A stretch of 64,000 nt of DNA. It comes from Lepidostoma basale. Lineage: Eukaryota; Arthropoda; Insecta; Trichoptera; Lepidostomatidae. The translations under genes were made by a program, and so were the position numbers. The DNA lies in NCBI GenBank assembly GCA_022606425.2, contig JAHDVF020001023.1:1-64000 (forward strand), given 5' to 3'. How positions within the stretch are numbered: the first letter of the stretch is position 1; every line of letters begins with the position of its first letter. This document shows positions 33,415 to 61,574 of this stretch, one piece after another. The notes beneath the pieces were generated by a model. It saw only the letters and a list, made by a program, of their open reading frames with translations. It did not search any database and was not told where the DNA came from.

Positions 33415-34140
33415 AAGTGGGGCATAGTTTGGCTGGTTCGGCAGGGTTCAGCCATTGCGATGAGCGCTTCCGATTATCATACAGGATCCACTTTTCATCA
33501 CAGGTAATGATTCGATTCAAAATCCCTTCATTATTGTGCCGGTTGAGTAATGCAACGCAGCAGTCAACGCGCGTTTGTTGATTTGCTTCACTCAATTCGT
33601 GAGGTACCCACCTTTCAAGCTTTTTCACCTTCCCAATTTGCTTCAAGTGGATTAAAACAGTTTTATCACTAACACCGCAGCCTGCAGCTAACTCGGACGT
33701 GGTTTGCGATGGATCCGCTTCCACAATAGCCTTCAATTCTTCATTATCAACTTTGGTCTCCGGCCGTCCACGGGGCTTGTTCTGCAGGTCGAAATTTCCA
33801 GAACGAAAACGTTGGAACCAAAAACGCACTGTGTTTTCTTTTGCGGCACCTTCGCCATACACATCATTAATCCTTCGAACCGTTTCTGCAGCACTGGTGC
33901 CACGGTGGAACTCGTACTCGTAAATAACGCGATATTTCAAGTTTTCCATTTTGTAAACTGAGTGACGCAAAGAAAAAAAACAATTGAGGAAAAAACAAAT
34001 GAATTATAATTTTCGAAACACAAATACTTGAGTAAATAGCTGTATAAATTTGAATATGGAATTCTTAACCAAAGAGAAGATATTTGAGATCAAAGTTGCC
34101 AGTACGGCAAAACGCCAATTTCATATGTAAGGACCTAATA
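33415..34140 (-). mobile_element. mariner element, 5' half with N-terminal 178 codons of the transposase
   Basis: On the minus strand the 5' terminal inverted repeat starts TTAGGTCCTTACATATGAAA at 34,138, next to a TA target base pair. The transposase starts at 33,949 (MENLKYRVIYEYEFHRG) and stays open to about 33,415. Seen in order: a paired helix-turn-helix DNA-binding region (residues 1-110) with NKPRGRP at 58-63; WVPHELS near 115; and ITCDEKWILYDN with the first catalytic Asp at about 151. Full mariner transposases have about 345 residues, so the second catalytic Asp pair and the 3' inverted repeat are missing, replaced by SINE-B. No stop interrupts the retained 178 codons, so the copy may be fairly young, but it cannot be active. 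Confidence 0.93.
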
Positions 34141-34204
34141 ATATGTGTAAAGTTATACAAAACGAAACAAAACACAAATCCAATATTTTAGTTAAAATAT
34201 TTAA

Positions 34205-34585
34205 AAAATAAAATATAACTAACTAACTAACTAACCATCACGCCGTCTCCCCGAAAGGGTAGGCAGAAAGAATGGACTGTCACACTTTTACTGATGCGGC
34301 ACTCCATCCTTCTCTTTTCGCTCCGCGGGAGACGCGGTGTGATGGGTCACCGCGAACCGCGAACCTCACACGCGAACCTCATCGCCACCAATAGGCATCT
34401 CCCGCGCACACTTCGATCGTCCAACACCCACAAAATAAATCTAAAACAAATAATATAAAATACAATGATATAAAATAAAATAACAAAATAAAAATAATTT
34501 AACCCAAAATGTTCTTTTTAGATGGTGCACATATTGTCTATTTAATTTATGTTCCACGAATCCACCGTTTTTTTAATTTAGCACA
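34205..34585 (-). mobile_element. SINE-B, long copy ending in the LINE-A tail
   Basis: Mirror image of 32,545-32,885: (TAAC)n and CATCACGCCGTCTCCCCGAA at the left, head sequence GCGAACCTCATCGCCACCAA, and far end TTATGTTCCACGAATCCACC. The head carries a small duplication of CGCGAACC at 34,350-34,380. Confidence 0.85.
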
Positions 34586-34699
34586 TAATGTAATAACAAA
34601 AAATAAAATATCAATGTTTTAATGCTAGGGAAAATTTTATAAAATATACACACTCGTATAATTAGGAAATTTGTGTATACGAGTATTATAAGAAAGCAT

Positions 34700-34920
34700 T
34701 ACATTTGTACCTGCATTGGTACTATCTGTGAGATAAATAATAACATTTGCAGGAAGCCAAAATGTTGGTGACGGCCTGCCTAAAAGGGATCCACTCTCGT
34801 GGACCCCCTTTTACATTTCATGGACCCTTTTTTTCAAATAAGTTGACCCCATGCAGGTCGGAATCGACCGTTGGGGGTCAATATAGACTACTTTGAGAAT
34901 GACTGAAGTCAAGTCACTTA
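34700..34920 (+). repeat. Possible hAT-type remnant, non-coding
   Basis: GGATCCACTCTCGTGGACCC, CATGGACCCTTTTT, GGTCGGAATCGACCGTTGGG, GGTCAATATAGACTACTTTG, AGAATGACTG. It resembles the end regions of non-autonomous hAT-like elements that close with TTTGAGAA(C/T)(C/G)ACTG. Weak call. Confidence 0.3.
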
Positions 34921-34924
34921 ACCT

Positions 34925-35545
34925 GGTACAACAGAAGTTCAAAATTAATTATTAATTTAAAATAAGTTACCTGAGGAACTATATCATTTGATATAATTTG
35001 TATTACTAATGAAAATAAAGGATGTTACGTTTATTTAATTATCTGAATGTGGATTATTTATTTTTCTGGTATAAAATATTTTTATTTTAGGCATTGACCA
35101 TATATTTATAATAAATCGGTTTCAAAACAAACCGTTTCTTTAATAGTGACCGCCACGACAAAACTGCGGATATTATCGAAACCAGTCAGTGATTAAGAAA
35201 AGACAAACAAATACACACTGTAAAACAAATATGTATAAAAACATAGTGCATTAATGTGTGGCCATAAAACTGCGAATAAAATCAAACAATTTTATTATTT
35301 TAATACTAAAATAAAACGTAACTAGTAATTGAGTGACGAAAATCTACAGAATTTCAAGTTCTTAACATTGTTATGATATTTTTTCCACTTTAAAAGTAAA
35401 CATTAAATTTGACGTTGAAAAATCCCTTGATAATGCATTTTTTAAGATAACAGTTATCTTGAAAAAAAAATCATATGTTAATCAACATTTTCTTTACATA
35501 ACTGTATTTAATTTCGTCATATTTATAAAACGTAAACGGAATTAT
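34925..35545. other. AT-rich, no feature seen
   Basis: No coding frame and no recognised repeat. Confidence 0.4.
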
Positions 35546-35549
35546 AAAT

Positions 35550-35755
35550 AGAGGGTAGACCAAGGATAACTTGGAAAGATCAAATCAATTAAATATTTAA
35601 TGTCGGCCACATTAGGAGTCGGAAAAACGATCTGTGTGCATGACACGATGCTTAAATGTTGAAAATCGAGAGGAGTATGTCAGGAAAGAACAGTGATGCG
35701 GTCCATCCATTCTGCCCACTCCTTCGGAGAGACAGAGTGATGGTTTGTCAGTTAG
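35550..35755 (+). mobile_element. LINE-A 3' end
   Basis: GGGTAGACCAAGGATAACTTGG, GAGTCGGAAAAACGATCTG, CACGATGCTTAAATGTTGAA, GAAAGAACAGTGATGCGGTCC, ending GAGTGATGGTTTGTCAGTTAG. Confidence 0.8.
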
Positions 35756-35759
35756 TAGT

Positions 35760-36125
35760 AATTTATTATCACCAATATTTTTATGTCTTCTCTATATTTC
35801 ACACTTTCATTTACGAAATAATTTTCTTTGTTCATCCGCTTTCCTGTCTGCGATCTTGGCGGATATTCACTTCAACAAAGTTTCCGCAAATTGTCTAAAT
35901 TTACTCCCGTAACTGCGGAAGTGTGCAATATAGATTTTACCTCTCTTGAGCGATAATTTAACTTATCAGTCAACACCAATGTTTGGTACAGATAAGGATA
36001 TAATTCAATGCGGGTATGAGGTAGGCATGTTAACAAAATTCATTTAAAAATAATAATAAAATATACATACTTTACTCGCAAGAATGTTTCACAAATAACC
36101 TCCCCATCAATGGATCTTTTATATA
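35760..36125. other. No feature seen
   Basis: No coding signal and no repeat recognised. Confidence 0.4.
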
Positions 36126-36129
36126 AACA

Positions 36130-36440
36130 TATAACTAACTAACTAACCATCACGCCGTCTCCCCGAAGGGATAGGCAGAAAGAATGGACTGCCACACTTT
36201 TCTTTCCTGACATATTTCTCTCGCTTCCTCAACATTCATACATCGTGTCATGCACGCGCGTCGATTTCTCTGACTCCTCCAATATTTGATTTATTTGAAC
36301 GTGCCGCGTTTTCCTCGGTCTTCCTCTATTTCTGGTTCCATTTACATCATTAACATATAATTTTTTTACCATTCTTTCTTCATTCATTCTTTCCATATGT
36401 CCAAACCATCTTAATGATCCTTTCATTATTTTGATAATCC
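36130..36440 (-). mobile_element. LINE-A 3' end, well preserved
   Basis: Frame 36,229-36,426: MKGSLRWFGHMERMNEERMV, KKLYVNDVNGTRNRGRPRKT, RHVQINQILEE, with the CCCCGAAGGGATAGGCAGAA end and (TAAC)n at 36,131-36,147. Confidence 0.87.
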
Positions 36441-36454
36441 ATTTTTTATATTAA

Positions 36455-36725
36455 GATAATCCATAGTTAAGGCCAAATAACTATGATACTTAAATATTTT
36501 TAAGAGTTTTAATTTTGAAACACTGTTATAATGCGTGGCACAATTTATTTATTAATATCTCTAAAATTGTCGCGACAGCTGTTTCGTCAACATATGTTGG
36601 CATCATCAGTTGTTTGAATCAGCTGTTTAAAAAACTGATGATATTATAATATTACAGTTTTTAAAAAAATAAATAAGAAACCATATTATTTAACTATGAA
36701 TTATTTTATAAACAACTCATATACA
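36455..36725. mobile_element. Palindromic element, family C
   Basis: Outer arms GATAATCCATAGTTAAGGCC... and ...TTATTTAACTATGAATTATT, inner core CGCGACAGCTGTTTCGTCAAC and ATCATCAG. Confidence 0.75.
36574..36609 (-). ncRNA. Hammerhead-ribozyme-like motif, exact CUGAUGA...GAAAC...GUC
   Basis: On the minus strand: CUGAUGA (36,609-36,603), U, stem II GCCAACA-UA-UGUUGAC (one C-A mismatch), GAAAC, AGCU, GUC (36,576-36,574). Identical box sequences and linker to the 30-kb copy, so the motif was constrained while the arms diverged. Confidence 0.6.
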
Positions 36726-36904
36726 ATATTTTGATAGGCTATCAAATTATTAGGACTAAGTTTTTAATACTATGCTTCATTTATTAATACGATAAAATCG
36801 TTAATTTAAATAAAATCAATATTACTTTATTGGATTGTTTTCCAAGGTTTTTGTTTTCCAAGATGGAAAAATGAGTTTTTCAAAAATACTATTATATTTC
36901 AGTT

Positions 36905-37190
36905 TTTTTTGGGATTCATACGAATGGAGCGATCCTTTTTCGTCTGCAGCGTATCGCATTGGGGTTCCCGCCTTTCCCAAGTTTTCCAAAATTCAAGGAC
37001 ACATTTCTTGACCTTAAACGTAGATTTGACGTTCCTCCGCCAATATGGTCTGAGTGCTTTGCAATGCGCATGTGCCTCAATTGCCCCTCCAAAATTGTGA
37101 CCCAAATCGTCAATTCAGTCGTAAGCGGGCATTCAAACTACCGGCACACCGTACGAAACGCGCAAAATGTCGGAGGAAAACGTTGACACG
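36905..37190 (+). promoter_or_regulatory. CpG-richer island with an ERR/FTZ-F1-type half-site
   Basis: TGACCTTAA at 37,009-37,017 is, inverted, TTAAGGTCA, which fits TNAAGGTCA, the extended half-site of ERR and related monomeric nuclear receptors. The island also has GCGCATGTGCC and GTCGTAAGCGGG and matches no repeat in the window. In Drosophila the estrogen-related receptor activates Ldh, so a role upstream of this dehydrogenase gene is plausible but unproven. Confidence 0.35.
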
Positions 37191-37379
37191 CAACTTTCAA
37201 AACAGTTATTATTACATTTAATTTTTTTACCACTTAAGCTCGGTTAAATGTTAACAAATAATCAATTCAAAATATAACCGCGATTAAAAATCATAAAAAT
37301 AGCTATAGCATAGTTATTAAAGTATTTATTTCATCATTGTAAACTTTTCATTTCGTATAGCTTTTCTGGTTGTTTTTTT

Positions 37380-37530
37380 CTCACAGCCCTTTCCACCGGT
37401 AGATGGCATCAGAACCGCTTTGTATTGTTTATTATTATTTTTAGAGTGAATTGCAATGAAAATGGATCATGGTTTTGGAACGGTTTAAAAATAGACGCCG
37501 CGTGACGTAACATGGGCGATCCCAGCATAC
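37380..37530 (+). promoter_or_regulatory. Second HRE-CRE cluster upstream of the dehydrogenase gene
   Basis: GGAACGGTTTAAA at 37,477-37,489 is followed by ACGCC at 37,495 and GCGTGACGTAAC at 37,500-37,511: an RCGTG core overlapping a CRE-like TGACGTAA. It repeats the arrangement at 31,797-31,833, with the first element inverted. It lies about 2.2 kb upstream of the first coding exon. Confidence 0.4.
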
Positions 37531-37734
37531 GACTCAAATAATTCATTCGGAATTCATAAATATATGACGTACTTATAAGTTTGTGGAGTTAAAAAAATAT
37601 TCATTAAAAAAAATTACCATCCATATTTTTGTAAGATTTTTAAATGATTGTGAAAACATTTTTTTAAAGTAATAACATTTTTAATTTTATACTTTTAATT
37701 AAATAAAACAATATAAATAATACGTAGGTCGATC

Positions 37735-37960
37735 AATGTCATTTATATATGAAAATTGTGTCCTTCTGTCTACAAAATTCGTCCTAAGGTCACGCGTGTT
37801 GTAAGATTGAAGTTTAGAGGTCATTCAGGACTTCACCTATTCTCCCAACAAAACCAAATTCGACTCGGCACAAGATATATAAAAAATTCGGCTTCCATTA
37901 TCAACCAGCTTTCTTCACCTCTATCATTTCGAAATATAATATTTTTAATTTATTTAATCA
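37735..37960 (+). mobile_element. LINE reverse-transcriptase C-terminal remnant (family F)
   Basis: The frame gives RGHSGLHLFSQQNQIRLGTR, YIKNSASIINQLSSPLSF, the type of ending seen in CR1/L2-like LINE polymerases (N.LP..I..S.S...F). No other copy seen in the window. Confidence 0.45.
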
Positions 37961-38114
37961 TTTTAAACAATATTATACGTAAAATAACTTAAATAAAAAT
38001 GGAGCATTTTATAATAATTTTCATTTATATTACAAAATTATACTAAAAATTAAACGTTTTAGCGTACTTGTGATTATTTTTATTTTAAATTTTATTTAAA
38101 TACTAAAATCATTG

Positions 38115-38400
38115 TTTATTAAGGTCCTTAACGTTGTTCGGTAATTTTCATAGTATAATATTTAAATATTTTACAACACTGATATAATATTACATTTTTT
38201 TACTATACACTTCTTGAGAATGACGCGACAGCTGTTTCACCATCCGACATTGATGCCAACACAGCTTTTGCGACATTCTCAAGAAGCGTATAATGAAGAA
38301 TTGTGATATTATAAAAGTGCTGTAAATTTAACAGTTAAATATATTGAATTATCTGAGTGTTTTGACCAAAACCATTTACTGGTTAATCTTTTAGAAAATA
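38115..38400. mobile_element. Palindromic element, family C
   Basis: CTTCTTGAGAATGACGCGACAGCTGTTTCACC is inverted downstream as TTTTGCGACATTCTCAAGAAG. GAAAC-AGCU-GUC is kept on the minus strand at 38,227-38,238; the CUGAUGA box is lost. Outer arms carry TCATAGTATAATATTTAAATA and TGTTTTGACCAAAACC. Confidence 0.7.
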
Positions 38401-38899
38401 TTTGTTTTTCTATTAATATTGCTAGAATATTTTCAGCCTTTTTTATTAAGTGCTAAATTCACTTTTTTTCTTATCAGATGTGTGGGTAAAGAAAGCGCAT
38501 AAGTAATCATACAATATATCATCATATATCATCTGCACATTACGGTGGCAAGAGATAATAAATACTAGGTATCTATGTAAAATATTTCAAGCATATCTAA
38601 CAGCACCCTGAGTTATATCATGCACTTCTTATAAATGTCTACGTAAATGTAATACTAATATTTTAGATTTTCCTATTCTCACCTGTCCTATTCATAAATA
38701 AAATTAACACATTTTAAGCTAATTTAGAGATGCTTTTAAACTTAATATTATCAAAACAAACCAAATTAATTGCATCGCACCTTTACTAATACGCATTTAA
38801 AAAAAATTAACAACTACCTGTAATGTTATTTTTATACGAATGTTTAGTAGATGAATATGTAATGTATATAATATATGCTATTAATTATTTAGCGTTTCT

Positions 38900-39145
38900 T
38901 GAAATATTATGTAAAGCTGTATATAAAATAATGAATATACATGTAAAAATCTGTTTTTTAGATGTTTTATAATATTTTATTAGAATGACATTTTCGCCTT
39001 TCTATGGCATACAAATAAAGTATTTCATAGTGCCGTTTATTTAGTACAACTTAATAATAATAAATTAGCAAGGTGAAACATGTCATTGCCATAAAATTTA
39101 ATAACACTTCTAGAAAATATATGTTTTCATTCATATTCATATCCT
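38900..39145. mobile_element. Palindromic element, family B
   Basis: TTTTAGATGTTTTATAATATTTTATTAGAATGACA and inverse TGTCATTGCCATAAAATTTAA...CTTCTAGAAAATATATG. GAAAC-AU-GUC is at 39,075-39,084; other core boxes have decayed. Confidence 0.7.
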
Positions 39146-39224
39146 GTTACAATCATTATTCCTTCAAATCTTTCTTGGAATTTTTTTAACTTCTTTATCA
39201 CCTTTTTCCATAAAAGTATGCAAA

Positions 39225-39305
39225 CAAAGAATAGAGTGGCGGCCCATTCTTTCTGCCTACCCCCTTGGGGATACGGCGTGATGGTTAAATAGTTTAGTTA
39301 GTTTA
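39225..39305 (+). mobile_element. LINE-A 3' end, about 80 bp
   Basis: AACAAAGAATAGAGTGGCGG, CCCATTCTTTCTGCCTACCC, GGGATACGGCGTGATGGTTA, then TAGTTTAGTTAG. Confidence 0.8.
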
Positions 39306-39680
39306 CATCAAACAAATATTCCCGCGCATCTGCATGCACTCGTATTAAATTTGAAGTTATTGCAAAGTATATATAATCTAATATCAACGAATGCACCATT
39401 TGTCCTCAACTCTTATAGCAATATCTATTAATTATTTTTTTATATATTATATATATATTTAAAATATTTACAATGAAATTTTAAGAATCAAACACTTCAT
39501 ATTCCAACAATAAAAAAATGTATTTTTCGCCATTATTTGAAAATTAAACTTTGACCATTGAAAGAACGATATACCTATACTAGTTTATATGGTGTATGAT
39601 TCTTAATTTTAAAAAAATGTTATCTATTTGTTTAGTTTTTAGGTTCTTAATATATAATTATTGTTCCATTTTTTTTACAG

Positions 39681-57884
<18,204 letters not shown>

Positions 57885-59400
57885 GGATTCCATCATTTGG
57901 AACTCCTTCATTAGCAGTTAATATATTGTATTTATTTTTCTAAATAAATTATTTATTTTTTGACATTTTATTATAGTTGATCAAAATATTTTATTTTATT
58001 TGAAGGCTTCCAAAGCCATTTATTTTGTAATCTCTTTTTTTTAATCGATTGACATGATCAAATTAGTCTGATCTCTATGTTAACATTGTATTTCAAGAAT
58101 ATTATTCATTGACATATACCAGTGATTAAGTCAAACTTTTAACATTGTATTTATTACTATACGTATTAGCGCAATGTGCTGCTTAAAGCATTACACTTCT
58201 TAAGCTTACTCTAGCCCCATATGGTATTTATTTAGATAAGTATTGATTTGAGTCATTGCTTTAGATTATTTAAGCGTGTATATTACGAGGTGTGGTGTCG
58301 GTGGGCGAGCTCCCGAGAGACCCATCCCGAGTGCTGTTCAATGGCTAGTAGATATTGATGTCTCTGTGGAAATATAATATGTCATATATTTGATGGAATT
58401 TTAGATAAATGTAATCAATGAATGTTGTAAACCTGGATATATGCCCGAACGGTTATAAAAACCTTCGCTAACAACGTCTACCTCAGTTATAAAAATGAAA
58501 AAACCATGAAACAATGGTACTATGATTTCCTTTAGTTTGCATTATTGAACCAATGTGGTTATAAATGTAAATACATAGGTAATTGATAAAGTAAATAAGC
58601 GTAGTTAGTGATGATTTTTGGATGTCACTTTATAAATTTATACAATATTATTGTCTACATTTGCACTCTTAGATTATACATTTTTGCGGTTCAGTAAGCA
58701 AACCTCACATTCTTGGGAAAGTGATTTCGGCTCCTGATATTCTTGCGGGAATCACTAAAACTGTAATTCCTTCTTACCATCACTTGAATATTTCTGAGGT
58801 TTGTATCCTTGGCCAACTAATTATTGATTAGATATTTTTATACTACACTCTATATATAACTTAATCTCTAATTTTATAAATGTGTAGTTCTGCATACAGA
58901 TGTCACCTTTTTAGATGCACAGGGCTTACAGTACGCATAATATATTTAAATATACGATATACATACTTAAAATTGCTAAGTTCATTTGTAATTTCAGATG
59001 AGCACGTGTTTGATATTCTTGTACATAAAATTTAAAAGAATCATGTTGGGATTTTTCAAATTGAGTCCTAAATAAATTGTAGATGCCTTAGGGGCGGCCT
59101 AACTGGCCAGTGAGATGGGAAAGCATTAATGTTTCCATTTCAATTGATTAAGATATATTTATGCCTTTAAAGTAATATGTGTATGCTACGATATTTTATC
59201 TTTTCACATGTAATCGGTGTCTAGTTAATGCCATTGAACCACTAAAGAATGTATTGATGTTCCTTGCCTATATGATGCCAGCATTGTATTATTAGAATGA
59301 CCATTGATAATATTTGTATCTTTGTATTTTTAATCATGTCTACATATACTAACATTCATTTGATTAGCGATTATTCGCTTGATATTGAATAAAAAACTAT
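57885..59400 (+). other. Ldh: Ldh 3' untranslated and downstream region
   Basis: AATAAA occurs at 57,943-57,948, 59 bases after the stop, and again at 59,388-59,393. Between them the sequence has more mixed composition than the introns and no repeats, so a long 3' UTR using the distal site is possible. No coding frame. Confidence 0.45.
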
Positions 59401-59404
59401 TTTT

Positions 59405-61020
59405 ATCTAATAACTTTGTATTGAAACATTTTCACCTAGCATAATAGTCTTTCGAATACCATTCACTAGTAAATATTTATATATCTATATTTATCATGTA
59501 AAAGAAAAAAAAAGGTTTATTTTCTGAATATTTCAATTCCAGATTAGTATATTATTTGGTTCTGCGTAATTTATTCGTACTAATCCAAAATATTCATTAT
59601 TTGCGTTAATATATATTTATTTAGACATGTATCAATATATTATTGTATTTATATAAATTCATGTGTTTGTAGTAAATATTCATCAATTTAGTAGATTATG
59701 CACATAAAATTTGTATTGTCCTTATACTATTGAATGAAAAATGCACATTTGGAATGTATAATGTATTTCTATAATAAATCAAATTACAAATTGTCAAATT
59801 ATAAAATTTGTTAATTGTATTCAACAATCCATAAAATATTCCAATTTTCCTTGAGCACACATTTAGAAAATACCAAAGTGCTTACAGCATGACAAAATAT
59901 TTATACTTATTAAAAAAAAACATTTAAATTAAATTCAATAACTCATTTCACATTGTTAAATGTACTTAGAGAAAACACAAAATATTTACAGTGCGTGCCA
60001 CTTTACATAACAACCTGCATTAAGAAAACCACAACAATATTCAATAAGGCACTTACATCACTATATTTATGACACATACAATCACTTGTATTTCCCAGCT
60101 GCAAGTTGATTCAACGGAATAAGATGATGGCGATATTCATATAAATATATACAGTATTTAGTTTGGTCACAGCTTATCAATCCTTATTTTAAGTACAAAA
60201 GGCACCAATACTTTAAATACATCAAAGGATGCAAGGGCGGTGGCATCAATCGGTAAAATTCTTCCTTCAATCACAAAAAATATATAAAATAAATATGTTA
60301 GTCCACGCAAGCCACATTTGCAATTGAAGGATATATTCTTGCACACAATTTGGTCAAGTCGTTCATTCGTAAAGTACTTTGTCTATCACAGGCTCGTTCA
60401 ATGATTATACCAGCTAAAATCACTATTCATGATTCAAGTTTTCTTTTAATTTTAAGACGTGTACTTATGCATACATACGTGTATAAAGTATAAATGATTT
60501 TATTTCAATAACGCCAAGACATTAAATACAGATTATACTAAGTCCTTAGAAGGTGGACAATATCAAACATATCATTCATATCTACGAACAGACATAGCAT
60601 GCTTCTTAGCCAAACTTTTTTAAACGCAATTTAGTCTATTTTGATTATTTTTTGTCAGGCATCATACGCTTCTATCAATATCAAAATCATCATAGACTCT
60701 CACTCTTGCTTTATAGACAAATATCTTTTAATTTAATTTAATCTACTTTAATGCAATTTCTTCTCTCAAAGGTTTCACACATTTCTATCATTTAATTTAT
60801 TGAATTAACTAATAAATTACATTGATTAGACATATAATGTACATTTAATCTTTTGCATGTACCCTAAGAAACATAATGAACCTAATCTCACTTTATCTAA
60901 ATAATTTCAACCCTAAGAATACTTAAGCTATGGCCTACATAGTAGGATTTTCGGATATTTGTATTCCGAAGTGGGTTCCCTTAACAAGACATCCCTTGGC
61001 AACAAACTAAGACACTTGAA
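59405..61020. other. Convergent intergenic region / 3' UTR of the minus-strand gene
   Basis: Repeat-free. Inverted AATAAA signals (TTTATT on the plus strand) at 60,499-60,504 and 60,796-60,801 could end the minus-strand transcript. Confidence 0.4.
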
Positions 61021-61024
61021 AGGT

Positions 61025-61569
61025 TCAAACATACACCTCACCCCACTTGCCAGAAGAATTTTGCTTGTGGCTAGTGTCAGATTTAGTGGACCTTGTAGAT
61101 TTTGAATCATTGGAAACATCAGATTCTGGAGTGGACGGTTCAAGTGGTGGAGTTATAGATCTGAGCACTTCAGTTGGGGGAGGAATAGCTGGTCTCGGAG
61201 AGGCTGTCCTTGGTGGAGTCACTATCTGAGAAACAGTTACCGGAGTAAATGTCATCGGAGTGGCTGGGGCTGTCAGAACCGGACCGAGGCCTGGAGAGAG
61301 GACAGCCTGGGCTAGGGCTGTGGTTCCAGGTTGGTTAGGGTGCAAAGTATTATTAACCGAACCACTGTCCAGTTCTTGGATGGGGGAGAGCACAAGGGCA
61401 CCCAGTACTGGAACTTCAGTCTGGTAGGAATGATGAGCCATAAGAGCCACCCCAACCGGTGAGTTGCTGCCGATAGGAGATTGTCGTTGCTGTTCGCGGT
61501 CAGGAGTCGGAATCCGTGGGCGGTTCTTCACATTAGATGGCACAGCTGATCCATTCATTTTTTGCGTAC
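61025..61569 (-). CDS. Last coding exon of an unidentified gene: Ser/Pro/Thr-rich C-terminal tail
   Basis: I do not recognise the protein. Acceptor TTTTACAG on the minus strand, then GGT (split) TQKMNGSAVPSNVKNRPRIP, down to KQNSSGKWGEVYV and TGA (61,027-61,025): 180 residues after the split Gly. It is rich in Ser, Pro and Thr (TPPRTASPRPAIPPP, TPPLEPSTPESDVSNDSKST), has no membrane segment, and ends in E-V-Y-V, which fits a class II PDZ ligand. A GTGAGG inside the last codons (after AAGTGGG) could serve as an alternative donor. Base composition is far from the AT-rich surroundings, as for real coding DNA. The exon faces Ldh tail to tail. Confidence 0.8.
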
Positions 61570-61574
61570 CTGTA

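Noticed and set aside
36899..37186. Coding exon at 36.9-37.2 kb
   Set aside because: Four overlapping frames on both strands, no domain, no consistent splice sites. Kept as a candidate regulatory island.
61047..61229. Plus-strand 60-codon frame
   Set aside because: Antisense of the last exon of the minus-strand gene.
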